DNA of 64,000 nt from Sphingobacteriales bacterium. GTDB taxonomy: Bacteria > Bacteroidota > Bacteroidia > Chitinophagales > CAIOSU01. Under the pieces are notes generated by a model. That model did no database searches. It was given only the letters and a program-made list of their open reading frames with translations, and had not been told where the DNA came from. Both the position numbers and the translations under genes were made by a program. Location: positions 42,868-106,867 of the forward strand of contig JAIXOI010000011.1 in the NCBI GenBank assembly GCA_027486795.1, in the 5' to 3' direction. Positions 8,994 to 19,134 of the stretch are shown one piece after another (position 1 is the stretch's first letter; each line of letters begins with the position of its first letter).

Positions 8994-11900
8994 TCACGGA
9001 CAGCTAATGCTGATTGATTTGCAACGCGACAAGCTGGTTAAGCAACCATTGATGGCCGTTACGCAAACATCGCCTGGCGTGGCACCTGCTGTTACGTTAA
9101 TAATGTTTGAAGTGATAATGGTATAGCTCCAGCCTGCTGGTACAGTCCATACGTAGCTAGTAGCACCCGCTACTGGGTCAATCAAGAAAGCTTGGGTTTG
9201 ACCAGGGCACATTGTGGTAGGGCTATTGATTAGGCCCGGTCGCGCTGGAGGCGCTACGGCGGCCATTTCGTTCCACACTACCCCGTTAAAGAAGTTAAAC
9301 TTATTACAATCGGTATTGTATATCATCAAGCCGTTTGCTGGGCTAGGAATGTTATCGCGTTGGCCAGTGCTCATGCTCGGGAACAACACGCCTTGGCCCG
9401 TGCCTTTAATTTGCAATACCGCCGATGGATCAACTACTGACGTACCGATACCTATTTGGGTACCTGAGTTTACAATTTGGCTGCTAGCTATCCAGTCGGT
9501 ACCATTATGGCGAAGGGTTTGGCCAGTAATGCCAACCGGAGGAATACCTACCGGGCCTGTTGCACCAGTAGCACCCGTTAAACCAATTGCGCCAGTGCCA
9601 CCCGTAGCGCCAGTGCTGCCGGTAGCTCCTCTGGCGCCTGTAGCACCCGTTAGACCTTGAATGCCCTGAATACCTTGCAAGCCTTGAGGACCAGTGGCGC
9701 CAGTGGCACCTGTATTACCAGCTACCCCCTGAATACCTTGTGGACCGGCAGCACCGGTAGCACCCGTTGAACCTACAGCACCCGCAGCACCCGTTGGTCC
9801 AGTAACGCCTGTAGCACCCGTTAGACCTTGAATGCCCTGAATACCTTGGGCACCAGTTGCACCAGTTACGCCAGCAGCGCCAGTTGCACCAGTTGCACCA
9901 GTGGCACCAGTATTCCCTGCTACACCTTGTATGCCTTGGCTTCCAGTTGCGCCTGTTGCACCAGTTGCACCTGCAGCGCCAGTAGCACCAGCAGTTCCTG
10001 TTGGGCCTTGCGGGCCAGTAGCACCAGTGTTTCCTAATGCACCTGTGGCACCTGTTGGGCCAGTTGGTCCAGTAGCGCCAATTGGGCCTGCAACACCTTG
10101 TAAGCCTTGTGGGCCCGTTAAACCTACACTACCTGTAATACCTGTAGCACCTGTTGGACCTTGAGGGCCGGTTAAGCCTGTATTTCCTGTGGCGCCAGTT
10201 GCACCTGTCAATCCTTGAATGCCAGTAGCACCTGTGGCGCCAGCTACACCTGTTGGGCCCTGCAAACCCATAAGGCCTTGCAAGCCCTGCGGACCAGTAG
10301 CGCCCGTGGCACCTGTATTACCCGCTACTCCTTGAATACCTTGAGGACCGGTAGCGCCAGTAGCGCCTATGCCACCCGTGGCACCTGTGCTGCCTGTTGC
10401 GCCTGTGGCACCAGCTACACCAGTTGCACCAGTAGTACCTTGAATGCCTTGCGGACCTTGAGCACCTGTTGCGCCAGTAGCGCCAGTAGCGCCGACAGTA
10501 CCAGTAGCACCCGTTGGACCTTGAGGGCCGGTTAAGCCTGTACTTCCTGTGGCACCTGTTGCGCCAGCTATTCCTTGTATGCCAGTAGCACCCGTGACGC
10601 CAGTGGCTCCGGCAGGACCTTGTAAGCCTTGCGGACCAGTGGCTCCGTCGTTACCGGTAGCGCCTGTTGGGCCTTGTGGACCCATTGGGCCACCAGCAGG
10701 ACCAGTAGGGCCAGTGGGGCCCACCAAACCTATACCCGTAGCACCTGTGGCACCTGTTGGGCCAGCAGGGCCGGTTACGCCTTGTATACCTTGAATGCCC
10801 TGTGGGCCATCTATACCTTGTAAGCCTTGAGGGCCAGTAGCGCCTATACTACCCGTGTCACCAGTTGCCCCGGTAGCACCAGTTGCACCTGCTAAACCTT
10901 GAATCCCTTGTGGGCCTTGGGCACCGGCGGCTCCAGTAGCTCCTACGCTACCTGTTGCGCCAGTGGCACCTGTTGCACCCGTAAGTCCTTGGATGCCTTG
11001 CAAACCTTGAATGCCTTGCAGCCCTTGAGGGCCCGCAACACCTGCAGGACCAGCAGCGCCAGTAGCGCCAGTTGGGCCTACCAAACCTGTTAGGTCAACT
11101 ATGTGATTAATGCCTCCCTCAGAAAATTGAAGGGTAGTGCCTACTATGCGCATGTTGGTTATCAATTCGTTGGTAATATTCGCATCGGCGTCGTTTATTA
11201 GGCTGCTTAAGTCAATATTTTTAGTGCCGCCTGCGTCAGTTATTTGAAGCATACTGCCAGTAAGTACTGCCGAACGAATCAACTCATTAGTTGGGTCGGC
11301 ATCGGCATCGTTTAGCAAGCTATTAAGGTTTACTGAGTGTGTACCTGCAGCATCAATAATGTTAAGGGTAGTACCCGTAAGGTTGGCACCTGTAATCAAT
11401 TCGTTGGTAGCGCTGGTATCGGTATAATTGATAAGGCTGCCCAAGTTTACCACTTGTGGCAAGCTATTGTGCGTTAGGGTTAAGTTTTTGGTGGCCGCAT
11501 CAAAAGCCATGGTAATCGTGTCGGGCTGTGCAACTGCGCCCCCACCCAACGTGGCCAAGCTTACTGAGAATGTATCGTTCTCGGCAGTTACGGTAAGTAC
11601 TTTAGTAGTTTGGTCGAACAATAAACCTGTTACCGCATCATTACTAGCCAACGATGAAAGGTCGGCAAAGCCACCATCTTCCAATCGTAAAACTTTAGCA
11701 GCTGGGTCATACACCAATTGTTGGTCATCTGTATTATCCATTAGGTTAACTAACGAAATCGTATTGCCATTGGCGATGCTTAAGTCAGTTCCTTGAATGT
11801 TAAGGGTTGGGGTGCCTAGGTCGTCGTTAGCAGCTACCCATGAGCTGCCCGTCCATTTAAGCACTTGACCAGCATTTGGGGTTGCGTTCACATCGGTTAG

Positions 11901-12470
11901 GTCGTTTAATTGTATAGTACCAGTATTACCACCAGCCACTACCGGAATTACGGTACGGCGGGTTGAGTCGCCCTCTACTATTACCAATTCGTTGGTAAGG
12001 GAATCAAAATAAAACTGGTTGATTGCTTCATTAGTAACATCATTGTCGCTATTAATGGTTTTGCCGCTCTCCAACGAAAACAACGCATACGGCACCGCTT
12101 GCAGCTCTGAGCTGTTTACTAGCACAAAATTGCCACCCCCTTTGGGGTCCATTTCTATCTTTAACCATTTATTGCCCTCGGCCCACGGCACGGTTGCAAA
12201 GTCGCCCAAAACAACATCGCCCTGCCCAACGGACAAGGAGAACAACCCATATTGGTTGGTTGTAAGGGTATGGACTTCGGTGTAATAAATTTGCTGGTCA
12301 AACTTATCGGTAATGCTAATGCGGATACGGATGTTTTGATCCATTATTACCGAGCCGGAGAGGTCTCTGGCTACTGCTTGATAACGAATGCCTTGTGGTG
12401 TTTGCGCATAGGTGGTGATGGCGCTGAACATCAACAGGATAAATAACCCGAGATGAATGAGAGTTCTCAT
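8994..12470 (-). CDS. secreted collagen-like (Gly-X-Y) repeat protein
   Basis: Large exported protein of about 1158 residues. I place the start at 12470 ([10 protein letters not shown]...), which gives a clean signal peptide ending T-Y-A-Q; an in-frame ATG at 12539 only adds a hydrophilic leader. Residues ~25-140 resemble the N-terminal domain of Bacteroidota tail-fibre-like proteins ([11 protein letters not shown]). Residues ~140-460 hold repeated beta modules (D-A-D-x-T-N-E-L-I). About 520 residues (DNA ~9535-11090) are Gly-X-Y triplets, mainly [12 protein letters not shown] and GLQ, with a few breaks. After a fibre-foot-like segment (L-R-H-N-G-T-D-W-I) comes a Cys-containing PKD/Ig-like C-terminal domain. 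It is probably a surface fibre with a triple helix. No typical T9SS tail is seen. Confidence 0.88.
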   Translation of the reverse strand: MRTLIHLGLFILLMFSAITTYAQTPQGIRYQAVARDLSGSVIMDQNIRIRISITDKFDQQIYYTEVHTLTTNQYGLFSLSVGQGDVVLGDFATVPWAEGNKWLKIEMDPKGGGNFVLVNSSELQAVPYALFSLESGKTINSDNDVTNEAINQFYFDSLTNELVIVEGDSTRRTVIPVVAGGNTGTIQLNDLTDVNATPNAGQVLKWTGSSWVAANDDLGTPTLNIQGTDLSIANGNTISLVNLMDNTDDQQLVYDPAAKVLRLEDGGFADLSSLASNDAVTGLLFDQTTKVLTVTAENDTFSVSLATLGGGAVAQPDTITMAFDAATKNLTLTHNSLPQVVNLGSLINYTDTSATNELITGANLTGTTLNIIDAAGTHSVNLNSLLNDADADPTNELIRSAVLTGSMLQITDAGGTKNIDLSSLINDADANITNELITNMRIVGTTLQFSEGGINHIVDLTGLVGPTGATGAAGPAGVAGPQGLQGIQGLQGIQGLTGATGATGATGSVGATGAAGAQGPQGIQGLAGATGATGATGDTGSIGATGPQGLQGIDGPQGIQGIQGVTGPAGPTGATGATGIGLVGPTGPTGPAGGPMGPQGPTGATGNDGATGPQGLQGPAGATGVTGATGIQGIAGATGATGSTGLTGPQGPTGATGTVGATGATGATGAQGPQGIQGTTGATGVAGATGATGSTGATGGIGATGATGPQGIQGVAGNTGATGATGPQGLQGLMGLQGPTGVAGATGATGIQGLTGATGATGNTGLTGPQGPTGATGITGSVGLTGPQGLQGVAGPIGATGPTGPTGATGALGNTGATGPQGPTGTAGATGAAGATGATGATGSQGIQGVAGNTGATGATGATGAAGVTGATGAQGIQGIQGLTGATGVTGPTGAAGAVGSTGATGAAGPQGIQGVAGNTGATGATGPQGLQGIQGIQGLTGATGARGATGSTGATGGTGAIGLTGATGATGPVGIPPVGITGQTLRHNGTDWIASSQIVNSGTQIGIGTSVVDPSAVLQIKGTGQGVLFPSMSTGQRDNIPSPANGLMIYNTDCNKFNFFNGVVWNEMAAVAPPARPGLINSPTTMCPGQTQAFLIDPVAGATSYVWTVPAGWSYTIITSNIINVTAGATPGDVCVTAINGCLTSLSRCKSISISCP
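9535..11090 (-). repeat. collagen-coding low-complexity tract
   Basis: About 1.55 kb of 9-bp periodic sequence encoding ~170 Gly-X-Y triplets inside the collagen-like gene. Higher-order blocks recur, for example the segment encoding G-P-Q-G-I-Q-G followed by several G-A-T triplets. Codon choice varies between copies, so the tract is degenerate rather than a fresh tandem array. It is likely to be length-variable between strains. Confidence 0.85.
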
Positions 12471-12815
12471 TTTGTTGTGTATTGTGGTGAATTGGTTTTG
12501 AGTTAAATCAACCGGTTGCTTCACAGCATGCCGTACCATTTTTTACGTAGGTTACCAAAAATAGTTTCAGGGAGTTGTAAAGATGTTGTTAGGGGCATAA
12601 AATGCAGTACGGCACGCAGCCAATCGCCTTTTGTTGCTCCTACCGGCTACTTGTTTGATGGGGCCTCTTTGGGTACACTAGCAAAGGCGCAATCAATCTT
12701 GCTGGTTGTTGCTGCATGGTGCCTATACCTATGCTAGTTCAGAGCACTTGTAGGGGGTAAGTAATTGAACCAGAGTTTCAAAAAAAGTGGTAAATTAACC
12801 TCTAAACCAACCGCC

Positions 12816-13139
12816 ATGACCACCGTATATAGAAGTGTACTTGCCATCATAGGGCTTGGGTTTGCCCTTTACTTTTTTGCGACCATTGGGCCATTGTTTC
12901 TCAACCAGCCCGATATAATAGCAGCCTTCAAAGCCGGATACGTCAATCCGTATTCATCGGGCTTCGCTACCGATGCTATTGCCTGCTGGCTGGTATTAAT
13001 CTGTTGGGTTATTTACGAGAAGCTACAACATGACATAAGGCATGGCTGGGTGGCCATAATGTTGGGTTTTGTGCCGGGGGTAGCCACGGGGTTTGCCGTG
13101 TACTTGCTGCTGCGCACCTACCAGCGCCCAGCAATTTGA
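12816..13139 (+). CDS. DUF2834 membrane protein
   Basis: Small membrane protein of 107 residues with three predicted transmembrane segments. The central signature V-N-P-Y-S-S-G-F-A-T-D-A and the later H-G-W-V-A-I-M-L-G-F-V-P-G-V-A-T-G-F-A match DUF2834, a family of unknown function. The start is put at ATG 12816 (M-T-T-V-Y-R-S), directly before the first hydrophobic helix; an upstream in-frame start at 12765 would add 17 polar residues. Confidence 0.75.
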   Translation: MTTVYRSVLAIIGLGFALYFFATIGPLFLNQPDIIAAFKAGYVNPYSSGFATDAIACWLVLICWVIYEKLQHDIRHGWVAIMLGFVPGVATGFAVYLLLRTYQRPAI

Positions 13140-13269
13140 GCTTGCGCAACTTAATACAAGCATCGTTGGCGCTGCCAGGATTGATGGCATTTACTTTGAG
13201 CGCATGGTCAGTGTATTTTTCTTTATCCACGGCATTTGCAATTATAACCCAATAACTAAACGCCAACCA

Positions 13270-13878
13270 TCAATAAATAAACGGAATAAAGCGCTTTGCT
13301 TCTTTCTGGTATTGTAGGTATGCATCGCCAAACTCAACAAGGAGCTTCTGCTCTTCGAGGTAGACCCCAATAGGTAGATAGATAAAAGTAGTTGCCACAA
13401 AAACCAACATGGGGTAGCTAGGTATATACAGCAAGGCCCCAACCAGCAACAGCACTACCCCAAAGTAAAGCGGGTGGCGCACGTAGGCATACATACCCGT
13501 TTTGGTGAGCTGGGTAACTTGGTGCGGCGTTTGCTCGGGTGCAGCAGTTTGCCGCAATTGCTGCAAACCCACAAACTCGGCCTTGTTGAACGAAGTAAAA
13601 GCCACCACCAACACTACCAACCCGAGTAGAAAAACTACAGCACCTATTATAGCCACTAAAGTCGGCAGACTTATTACCGCCGCGGCTGGTAGCGTATACT
13701 GAAAGGCCAACAATGCCGATAGAAACACTACACTGATAACATTGAACAACAACCGATAATACCGATAATGCCCTTTGGCTTTGCTGTGAACGAATGTTTT
13801 AACGCTATGGTGGGCAAGGGCACTATGCAGGGCATAAAAGGCAGCCCAACCCAAAAACAGCACCAACAAACCAACCAT
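13270..13878 (-). CDS. isoprenylcysteine methyltransferase / NnrU-like membrane protein
   Basis: Membrane protein of ~202 residues with five or six transmembrane helices. The C-terminal half carries the ICMT/PEMT-type signature Y-V-R-H-P-L-Y-F-G and then E-E-Q-K-L-L-V-E-F-G-x-A-Y-x-x-Y, which binds S-adenosylmethionine in characterised relatives. The N-terminal half resembles NnrU-type proteins. Substrate unknown. I prefer Met at 13878; the longer start at 13929 would lie 3 bp from the yifB stop. Probably an operon partner of yifB. Confidence 0.7.
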   Translation of the reverse strand: MVGLLVLFLGWAAFYALHSALAHHSVKTFVHSKAKGHYRYYRLLFNVISVVFLSALLAFQYTLPAAAVISLPTLVAIIGAVVFLLGLVVLVVAFTSFNKAEFVGLQQLRQTAAPEQTPHQVTQLTKTGMYAYVRHPLYFGVVLLLVGALLYIPSYPMLVFVATTFIYLPIGVYLEEQKLLVEFGDAYLQYQKEAKRFIPFIY

Positions 13879-13932
13879 ACGCTTCCGTTTTGCGGCTAAA
13901 AGATAACTACAATTTTTGAATAGGGGCACTAC

Positions 13933-15477
13933 CTAACCAGCCCAACTCTCCCTATCCAAACTTCTAAACTGTATGGCTTCGGCGAGGTGTTCAATTTTAA
14001 TGTCTTCGCTGCCGGCAAGGTCGGCAATGGTGCGGCTTACTTTCAGTATACGGTCGTAGGCGCGGGCACTGAGGCCCAGTTGCTCCATAGCTTTGTTGAG
14101 CAATGTTTTGCTAGACTCATTAATGCGACAAAACTCCTTAATGCTCTTGGCACCAATTTGGGCATTGCAGTGCACGCCATCCAGCTCGGCATAGCGGGCC
14201 TCTTGTATGCGGCGGGCTTTCACTACGCGCTCGCGCACCACCTCGCTATGCTCCGATTCTTCTTCCGACGACAGGTCGGCAAACGGCAGCGGGGTTACCT
14301 CTACATGCAAATCAATACGGTCTAGCAGCGGGCCCGAAATTTTGTTCAAGTACTTTTGCACCACGCCAGGTCCGCACACGCACTCCTTTTCGGGGTGATT
14401 ATAAAAGCCACAAGGGCAAGGGTTCATACTGGCTATAAGCATAAAGCTGCTCGGGTAATCAACGCTAAACTTAGCACGGCTGATGGTTACCCGGCGGTCT
14501 TCCATGGGTTGGCGCAGCACCTCTAGCACCGTGCGCTTAAACTCGGGCAATTCATCCAAAAACAGCACCCCGTTGTGCGAAAGGCTTATCTCCCCCGGTT
14601 GCGGGAACGCCCCACCTCCTACTAGCGCCACATCGCTAATGGTGTGGTGCGGCGAGCGGAAAGGCCGCTCGTGCAGCAGCGTGGCATTGCTGCCCAGCCT
14701 GCCTACCACGCTGTGTATCTTGGTGGTTTCCAAGGCCTCGTGCAGGCTCATGGGCGGCAGTATGGTAGGCAAGCGCTTGGCCAGCATGGTTTTGCCCGCC
14801 CCGGGCGGACCAATCAATATAACGTTGTGCCCACCCGCTGCGGCTATCTCCAAGGAACGTTTGATGTTCTTTTGGCCCTTCACGTCTGCAAAGTCGAGCT
14901 CGTTGTGGGGCAGGTTTTTGTAAAACTCCTCGCGGGTGTTTACTTCTAGCGGCACTATCTCTTGACGGCCCTCTAGAAAATCAATTACCTCCTTGAGGTT
15001 ATCAACCCCATACACCGGAAAATCTTTTACTATAGCCGCCTCGCGGGCATTGGCGTTGGGCAATATAAAACCCTTAAACTTATCTTTGCGGGCCTGTATA
15101 GCTATGGGCAAGGCCCCTTTAATGGGCTGCAGGTTGCCATCCAGCGATAGCTCGCCCATCATTATATAATCCTCCAGCGGCCTTTTGGCCTCTAGTTGGT
15201 CGGTGCAGGCCAGGGCGCCAATGGTCATGGGTAGGTCGTATGCCGAGCCCTCTTTTTTAAGGTCGGCCGGCGAAAGGTTAACAATATACTTTTGGCGAGG
15301 CATGTGGTAGCCAATCTGTTTCAGGGCACTCTCCATCCTAAACAAGCCCTCGCGCACGGCCGCATCGGGCAGGCCCACCACGTTCCAGCTAGGGCCACCG
15401 CCCAAATGGTTCGATTCGATGGTAATGGTGGCCGCATCAACCCCAAAAACCGCACTTCCATATGTTTTTACCAACAT
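13933..15477 (-). CDS. YifB/ComM family Mg-chelatase-like AAA+ ATPase
   Basis: 514-residue AAA+ protein of the YifB/ComM family. In Vibrio, ComM acts as a branch-migration helicase during natural transformation. It has an N-terminal Lon-protease-like domain (residues 1-180), a Mg-chelatase ATPase domain with Walker A G-P-P-G-A-G-K-T and Walker B G-V-L-F-L-D-E-L-P-E-F, a Cys-rich patch (M-N-P-C-P-C-G-F-Y, later C-V-C-G), and a C-terminal helical lid. Complete and of usual length. Confidence 0.92.
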   Translation of the reverse strand: MLVKTYGSAVFGVDAATITIESNHLGGGPSWNVVGLPDAAVREGLFRMESALKQIGYHMPRQKYIVNLSPADLKKEGSAYDLPMTIGALACTDQLEAKRPLEDYIMMGELSLDGNLQPIKGALPIAIQARKDKFKGFILPNANAREAAIVKDFPVYGVDNLKEVIDFLEGRQEIVPLEVNTREEFYKNLPHNELDFADVKGQKNIKRSLEIAAAGGHNVILIGPPGAGKTMLAKRLPTILPPMSLHEALETTKIHSVVGRLGSNATLLHERPFRSPHHTISDVALVGGGAFPQPGEISLSHNGVLFLDELPEFKRTVLEVLRQPMEDRRVTISRAKFSVDYPSSFMLIASMNPCPCGFYNHPEKECVCGPGVVQKYLNKISGPLLDRIDLHVEVTPLPFADLSSEEESEHSEVVRERVVKARRIQEARYAELDGVHCNAQIGAKSIKEFCRINESSKTLLNKAMEQLGLSARAYDRILKVSRTIADLAGSEDIKIEHLAEAIQFRSLDRESWAG

Positions 15478-15486
15478 GATTCGCTA

Positions 15487-15508
15487 AATATTACAGTAGG
15501 GTAATATT
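15487..15508. promoter_or_regulatory. inverted repeat upstream of yifB
   Basis: AATATTAC, six-base spacer, GTAATATT: a perfect 8-bp inverted repeat starting 10 bp upstream of the yifB start. It could be an operator or an mRNA 5' hairpin. No regulator is identified. Confidence 0.3.
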
Positions 15509-15741
15509 AGGCAAAAAGCCGCAAAAGGGGAAAATAACCTCCCGAATATGGTAAATTATTTGGGGCAGGGGCGGTAAGCATTGATAAACCCACGGTATGT
15601 TTATCCTTTGCTGAAGTGTACCAAATTATTGGTTTGTTTGTAGGTAAATATTAGGTAATTTGTAGGCTAGCGCCCAATCCCGTTTCCGCTAAGGCAGAAA
15701 AGTAGGCGCAGCCTACCACTATCAGTTGCACGTAGGCCTGA

Positions 15742-16047
15742 ATTAACCTACGCGCAGAATGGGAGGGCATACAGCCTATTGAAACCACAGGTGCGCAAGT
15801 AACCGTTTACCCTAATCCCGCCAAATATACCGCCCAAGTGCTACTCAACTACGGCACGCCAAATGCCGAAATTGACTTCACGCTATTTGGCCTATCCGGC
15901 CAAGCCATTATCACCCAAAAGCACTTACTCAACTCCTACGGATTCGGTGAATGGACCATCGATTTAGCAGGCCTACCCCCCGGCCTATACCTCTACCGCA
16001 TTGGCAGTGGCAACCAAGCCACCAACGGCAAGCTGCTGGTAGAGTAG
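15742..16047 (+). pseudogene. orphan T9SS type A sorting-domain fragment
   Basis: An open frame that begins only after a stop (TGA 15739-15741) encodes a complete T9SS C-terminal sorting domain with no body attached. It reads V-T-V-Y-P-N-P-A near the start, F-G-L-S-G-Q in the middle and P-P-G-L-Y-L-Y-R-I-G-S-G to G-K-L-L-V-E at the end. There is no ATG and no signal peptide, so it cannot be a secreted protein by itself. It is best read as the 3' remnant of a deleted secreted gene or a transposed sorting domain. The 260 bp before it show no recognisable coding remnant. Confidence 0.75.
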
Positions 16048-16084
16048 GGGTTATTTAAGATTTTAGATTTACGAGGTACGATTG
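15972..16084 (+). repeat. 113-bp dispersed repeat, copy 1 (sorting-domain end plus 3' flank)
   Basis: This block matches 57966-58078 in inverted orientation with no gaps. The first 36 bp are identical, the 41-bp middle is diverged, and the last 36 bp (beyond the stop codon) match at 34 of 36. By hand count the whole is about 84% identical. It covers the last sorting-domain strands, the stop and non-coding flank. Confidence 0.8.
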
Positions 16085-16196
16085 GAAGTGCGTGTCATCA
16101 AAAAACTTTCCTTTCCCTGCTCTTCAACTTAACTAAATAGTTAAGCCCATAACAACTAGACACTTTTTTATTACTTTAGGCGGAAATATCCTCCTC

Positions 16197-17387
16197 ATGC
16201 TCCGCTCGCTTAGTTGGCTTGTATTATTGGCCCTGCCTAGTTTCGTTTTCGGTCAATCTTCCCTGTCACGCACGCTTACTTTGCCAGTAACAAATGTTGC
16301 TGCCATCGATTCGGTTTTTCTGAAACTACAAACTAACAATATCGAAATCCGCAACGACTCGATATTGAACGAGCAACTGCTCGATTTGGTGCGCATAAAA
16401 GAAGCCGATAGTGTGCTTACTAAGCGCACCCAGCGCCATCGCTCGGGTTTTGGCTGGCTGTTGGCGCCCTTCGGTATTCATTGGCGCGCTATTACCATGA
16501 ACCGAGTAAAATACGTGGGCACAGCCAAAAGAGACATAGGCAACCCCTCCAAGCCCGAGTACACGGAGTACGATATAAATATTGACGTGATGGCCCACAC
16601 CCCAAAGTATATGGCTTTGGTATGGCAGGGCCAACAGCGTCAAAAAGAGGTAAACAAGAAAAACCTGAACGGCAAAGACCCCAACAAACCGCCTTTTATT
16701 GAGCCTAGGCTCGAGACCGCCCAATACTACCGCATACACTGCGAGCTAACGCCACCCAACCAATACCGCGACCAAATTACGGAGCTGTTTTACCCCGTTA
16801 CGGACCACAAGGGGTTTGCGGGGCACCACAATTTTGGCGAATCCCGTCCTACCCTAGGCGTGTATGGCCCGTTTGTGCTCGATTGTAACCATAATTGCCA
16901 TATTGAAATACATCCGTACGATTGGTTGTGGTGGTTGGATGTAAACCCTGCCAAAGATAGCCTAGCCAACGAAAAACGCTGGCTAGTGGGTTTGCAACGT
17001 GAGGGCAGCAATCGTTTCCACAAATGGGCCACCAGCCCAAGGGTGGGGCTAGTATCGGTGCCGTTTTTGTTTGCCATTGATGAGGCCAACCCCACTATAT
17101 TGATTGAGCATTTACTGCATAACGATTTTGTGCCCGAAGCCTTACAAAACTTACCCGAGCTGCCTGCCGATGCGCTAGATATGAACTTTACGGAAATGAC
17201 CGTATCGCTTACCAACCAACTAAAAGACGATAAAACCCTTACCATACGCACCAACCAACCCATTGATAGCGAAGGCCTGCGCATGTGGCTATCGGAAGTT
17301 GAAACCGATGGGCAATGGATAAAAGGATACGTCAACATAGCGGTATCGGTAAAAGATATTTTTACCGCGCGGGTAACGGTGCGATAA
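16197..17387 (+). CDS. exported protein of unknown function
   Basis: 396-residue protein with a signal peptide (M-L-R-S-L-S-W-L-V-L-L-A-L..., cleavage near V-F-G-Q). No family recognised. The mature part holds a strongly basic stretch (residues ~140-160) and a C-terminal third with alternating beta-like segments. There is no T9SS tail, so it is probably periplasmic or outer-membrane associated. It stands alone between the sorting-domain fragment and nadB. Confidence 0.7.
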   Translation: MLRSLSWLVLLALPSFVFGQSSLSRTLTLPVTNVAAIDSVFLKLQTNNIEIRNDSILNEQLLDLVRIKEADSVLTKRTQRHRSGFGWLLAPFGIHWRAITMNRVKYVGTAKRDIGNPSKPEYTEYDINIDVMAHTPKYMALVWQGQQRQKEVNKKNLNGKDPNKPPFIEPRLETAQYYRIHCELTPPNQYRDQITELFYPVTDHKGFAGHHNFGESRPTLGVYGPFVLDCNHNCHIEIHPYDWLWWLDVNPAKDSLANEKRWLVGLQREGSNRFHKWATSPRVGLVSVPFLFAIDEANPTILIEHLLHNDFVPEALQNLPELPADALDMNFTEMTVSLTNQLKDDKTLTIRTNQPIDSEGLRMWLSEVETDGQWIKGYVNIAVSVKDIFTARVTVR

Positions 17388-17502
17388 GTTTGGTTGTACC
17401 ACAATTCTTAAAAAATTTCGCATAAACCCTACATTCACCAAATGCAAGGATTAATTTTAACCTTTGTATAGGCTAAGTGTTACACTTGGCAGAATGTAGC
17501 GT

Positions 17503-19104
17503 ATGACCAACAGGACAGATTTTTTAGTAATTGGCTCAGGTATTGCGGGCCTTACCTTTGCAGTAAAAACCGCTGAGCGTTTCCCCAACCGCAAAGTAAC
17601 CATTATAACCAAGGCCGACGAGGACGAGAGCAATACCAAGTATGCCCAAGGCGGCGTGGCGGCGGTCTGGAATTTTGATGATGATAGTTTTGATAAACAC
17701 GTAGCCGATACCTTAGATGCGGGCGATGGATTGTGTAATCTGGAGGTGGTGCAGGCGGTAGTAAAAGAAGGTCCGCAGCGCATACGTGAGATAATAGCGT
17801 GGGGCACCCAGTTTGATAAAGACGATAGTGGCGAATACCACTTGGGCAAAGAGGGTGGGCACACTGCCAACCGTATACTGCACTTTAAAGATGCCACCGG
17901 CAAAGAGATTGAGCGGGCCCTTATAAATCATGCTCATTCGCTGGCAAATATTGAGATACTAACGCACCACTACGTTATCGACATCATTACACAGCACCAT
18001 TTGGGTGGGGCCATTACTAGGGTTACGCCGGGCATAACCTGCTATGGCGTATATGTGTTGAACCTAGAGACCAACCGCACCGAAAAAATATTGAGCTGCA
18101 TAACCATGATGGCTACTGGCGGGGCGGGGCAGGTTTACAAAAGCACCACTAACCCACGCATCGCCACTGGCGATGGTATAGCTATGATTTACCGCGCCAA
18201 GGGCCGCGTAATGGACATGGAGTTTATCCAGTTTCACCCAACATCATTGTACAACCCCGGCGAGAGTCCGTCGTTTTTGATAAGTGAGGCCGTGCGTGGC
18301 GATGGGGCCATATTGCGCTTGGCCAATGGAGAGGAGTTTATGCATGACTACGACCCGCGCGGCTCGTTGGCACCTCGCGATATTGTGGCCCGTGCTATTG
18401 ATAACGAGATGAAAAAAGCGGGCGAAGACCACCTGTACCTTGACTGCACGCACATGGACAAGGAGGCATTTATCCACCATTTCCCGAATATTTACGAAAA
18501 GTGCGCCAGTATTGGTATTCACGTTGAAAAGGACATGATACCCGTAGTGCCGGCCGCACACTATACCTGCGGCGGTATATTGGTAGATATGAACGGGCAA
18601 AGCAGCATTAACAATCTATATGCTTGCGGCGAGTGCTCGGCTACTGGCTTGCATGGTGCCAACCGCTTGGCGAGCAATTCATTGCTAGAGGCTATGGTGT
18701 ATGCCCACCGCATATTTGAGGATGCCGCCAAACGCATTGATAGTTGCCACTTTGAGGAACGAATACCCGACTGGGATGCCGCAGGCACTAGCGAGCCGCA
18801 AGAGTTGGTGTTGATTTCGCAGAGCCGAAAAGAGCTGCAAGAGATCATGAGCAACTACGTGGGCATAGTGCGCAGCGATGTGCGCTTAGAGCGGGCTTTG
18901 GTGCGGTTGAACATGTTGCATAAAGAAACCGAAGAACTCTACGAAAAAACTATCCTCAGCCCACAACTGTGCGAACTGCGCAACATGATTACCATTGGTT
19001 ACCTCATTACCAAAAGCTCCGCCATCCGCAAAGAGAGCCGCGGTCTCCATTTCACCACCGACTACCCCGAGAAAAAAGCTTGGGCCGAAGATACGGTGCT
19101 GTAG
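17503..19104 (+). CDS. nadB: L-aspartate oxidase
   Basis: FAD enzyme oxidising L-aspartate to iminoaspartate, the first step of de novo NAD synthesis. The N-terminal dinucleotide fold is G-S-G-I-A-G-L, followed by the family motif S-N-T-K-Y-A-Q-G-G. Central substrate-site motifs H-P-T-S-L-Y and R-G-D-G-A-I are present, and the C-terminal helical domain is intact. 533 residues, normal length. nadA and nadC are not in the window. The final codons (K-K-A-W-A-E-D-T-V-L, stop) are repeated about 560 bp downstream. Confidence 0.97.
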   Translation: MTNRTDFLVIGSGIAGLTFAVKTAERFPNRKVTIITKADEDESNTKYAQGGVAAVWNFDDDSFDKHVADTLDAGDGLCNLEVVQAVVKEGPQRIREIIAWGTQFDKDDSGEYHLGKEGGHTANRILHFKDATGKEIERALINHAHSLANIEILTHHYVIDIITQHHLGGAITRVTPGITCYGVYVLNLETNRTEKILSCITMMATGGAGQVYKSTTNPRIATGDGIAMIYRAKGRVMDMEFIQFHPTSLYNPGESPSFLISEAVRGDGAILRLANGEEFMHDYDPRGSLAPRDIVARAIDNEMKKAGEDHLYLDCTHMDKEAFIHHFPNIYEKCASIGIHVEKDMIPVVPAAHYTCGGILVDMNGQSSINNLYACGECSATGLHGANRLASNSLLEAMVYAHRIFEDAAKRIDSCHFEERIPDWDAAGTSEPQELVLISQSRKELQEIMSNYVGIVRSDVRLERALVRLNMLHKETEELYEKTILSPQLCELRNMITIGYLITKSSAIRKESRGLHFTTDYPEKKAWAEDTVL

Positions 19105-19134
19105 ATTTCAGATGGGAAATGCGAGATGGGTGTT
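19072..19134 (+). repeat. direct repeat copy A: nadB 3' end plus flank
   Basis: 63 bp from the last ten nadB codons through the stop to ...ATGGGTGTT. It is repeated at 19627-19696. Differences within the codons are all synonymous (GCC/GCT, GTG/GTT, CTG/TTA). The two copies bracket the DUF4160-DUF2442 cassette. Confidence 0.85.

Noticed and set aside
9535..11090. CRISPR-like regular repetition
   Set aside because: The repeats are degenerate coding triplets without constant repeat-spacer alternation, and no cas genes are present.
9214..11093. Several open frames on the plus strand across the collagen tract
   Set aside because: They are antisense shadows produced by the 9-bp codon periodicity of the Gly-X-Y repeats. 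They show only Pro/Val/Ala or Ser/Thr/Cys low complexity and no starts or signals.
14483..14923. 146-residue open frame opposite yifB
   Set aside because: It lies wholly within a strongly conserved AAA+ gene on the other strand and resembles no family.
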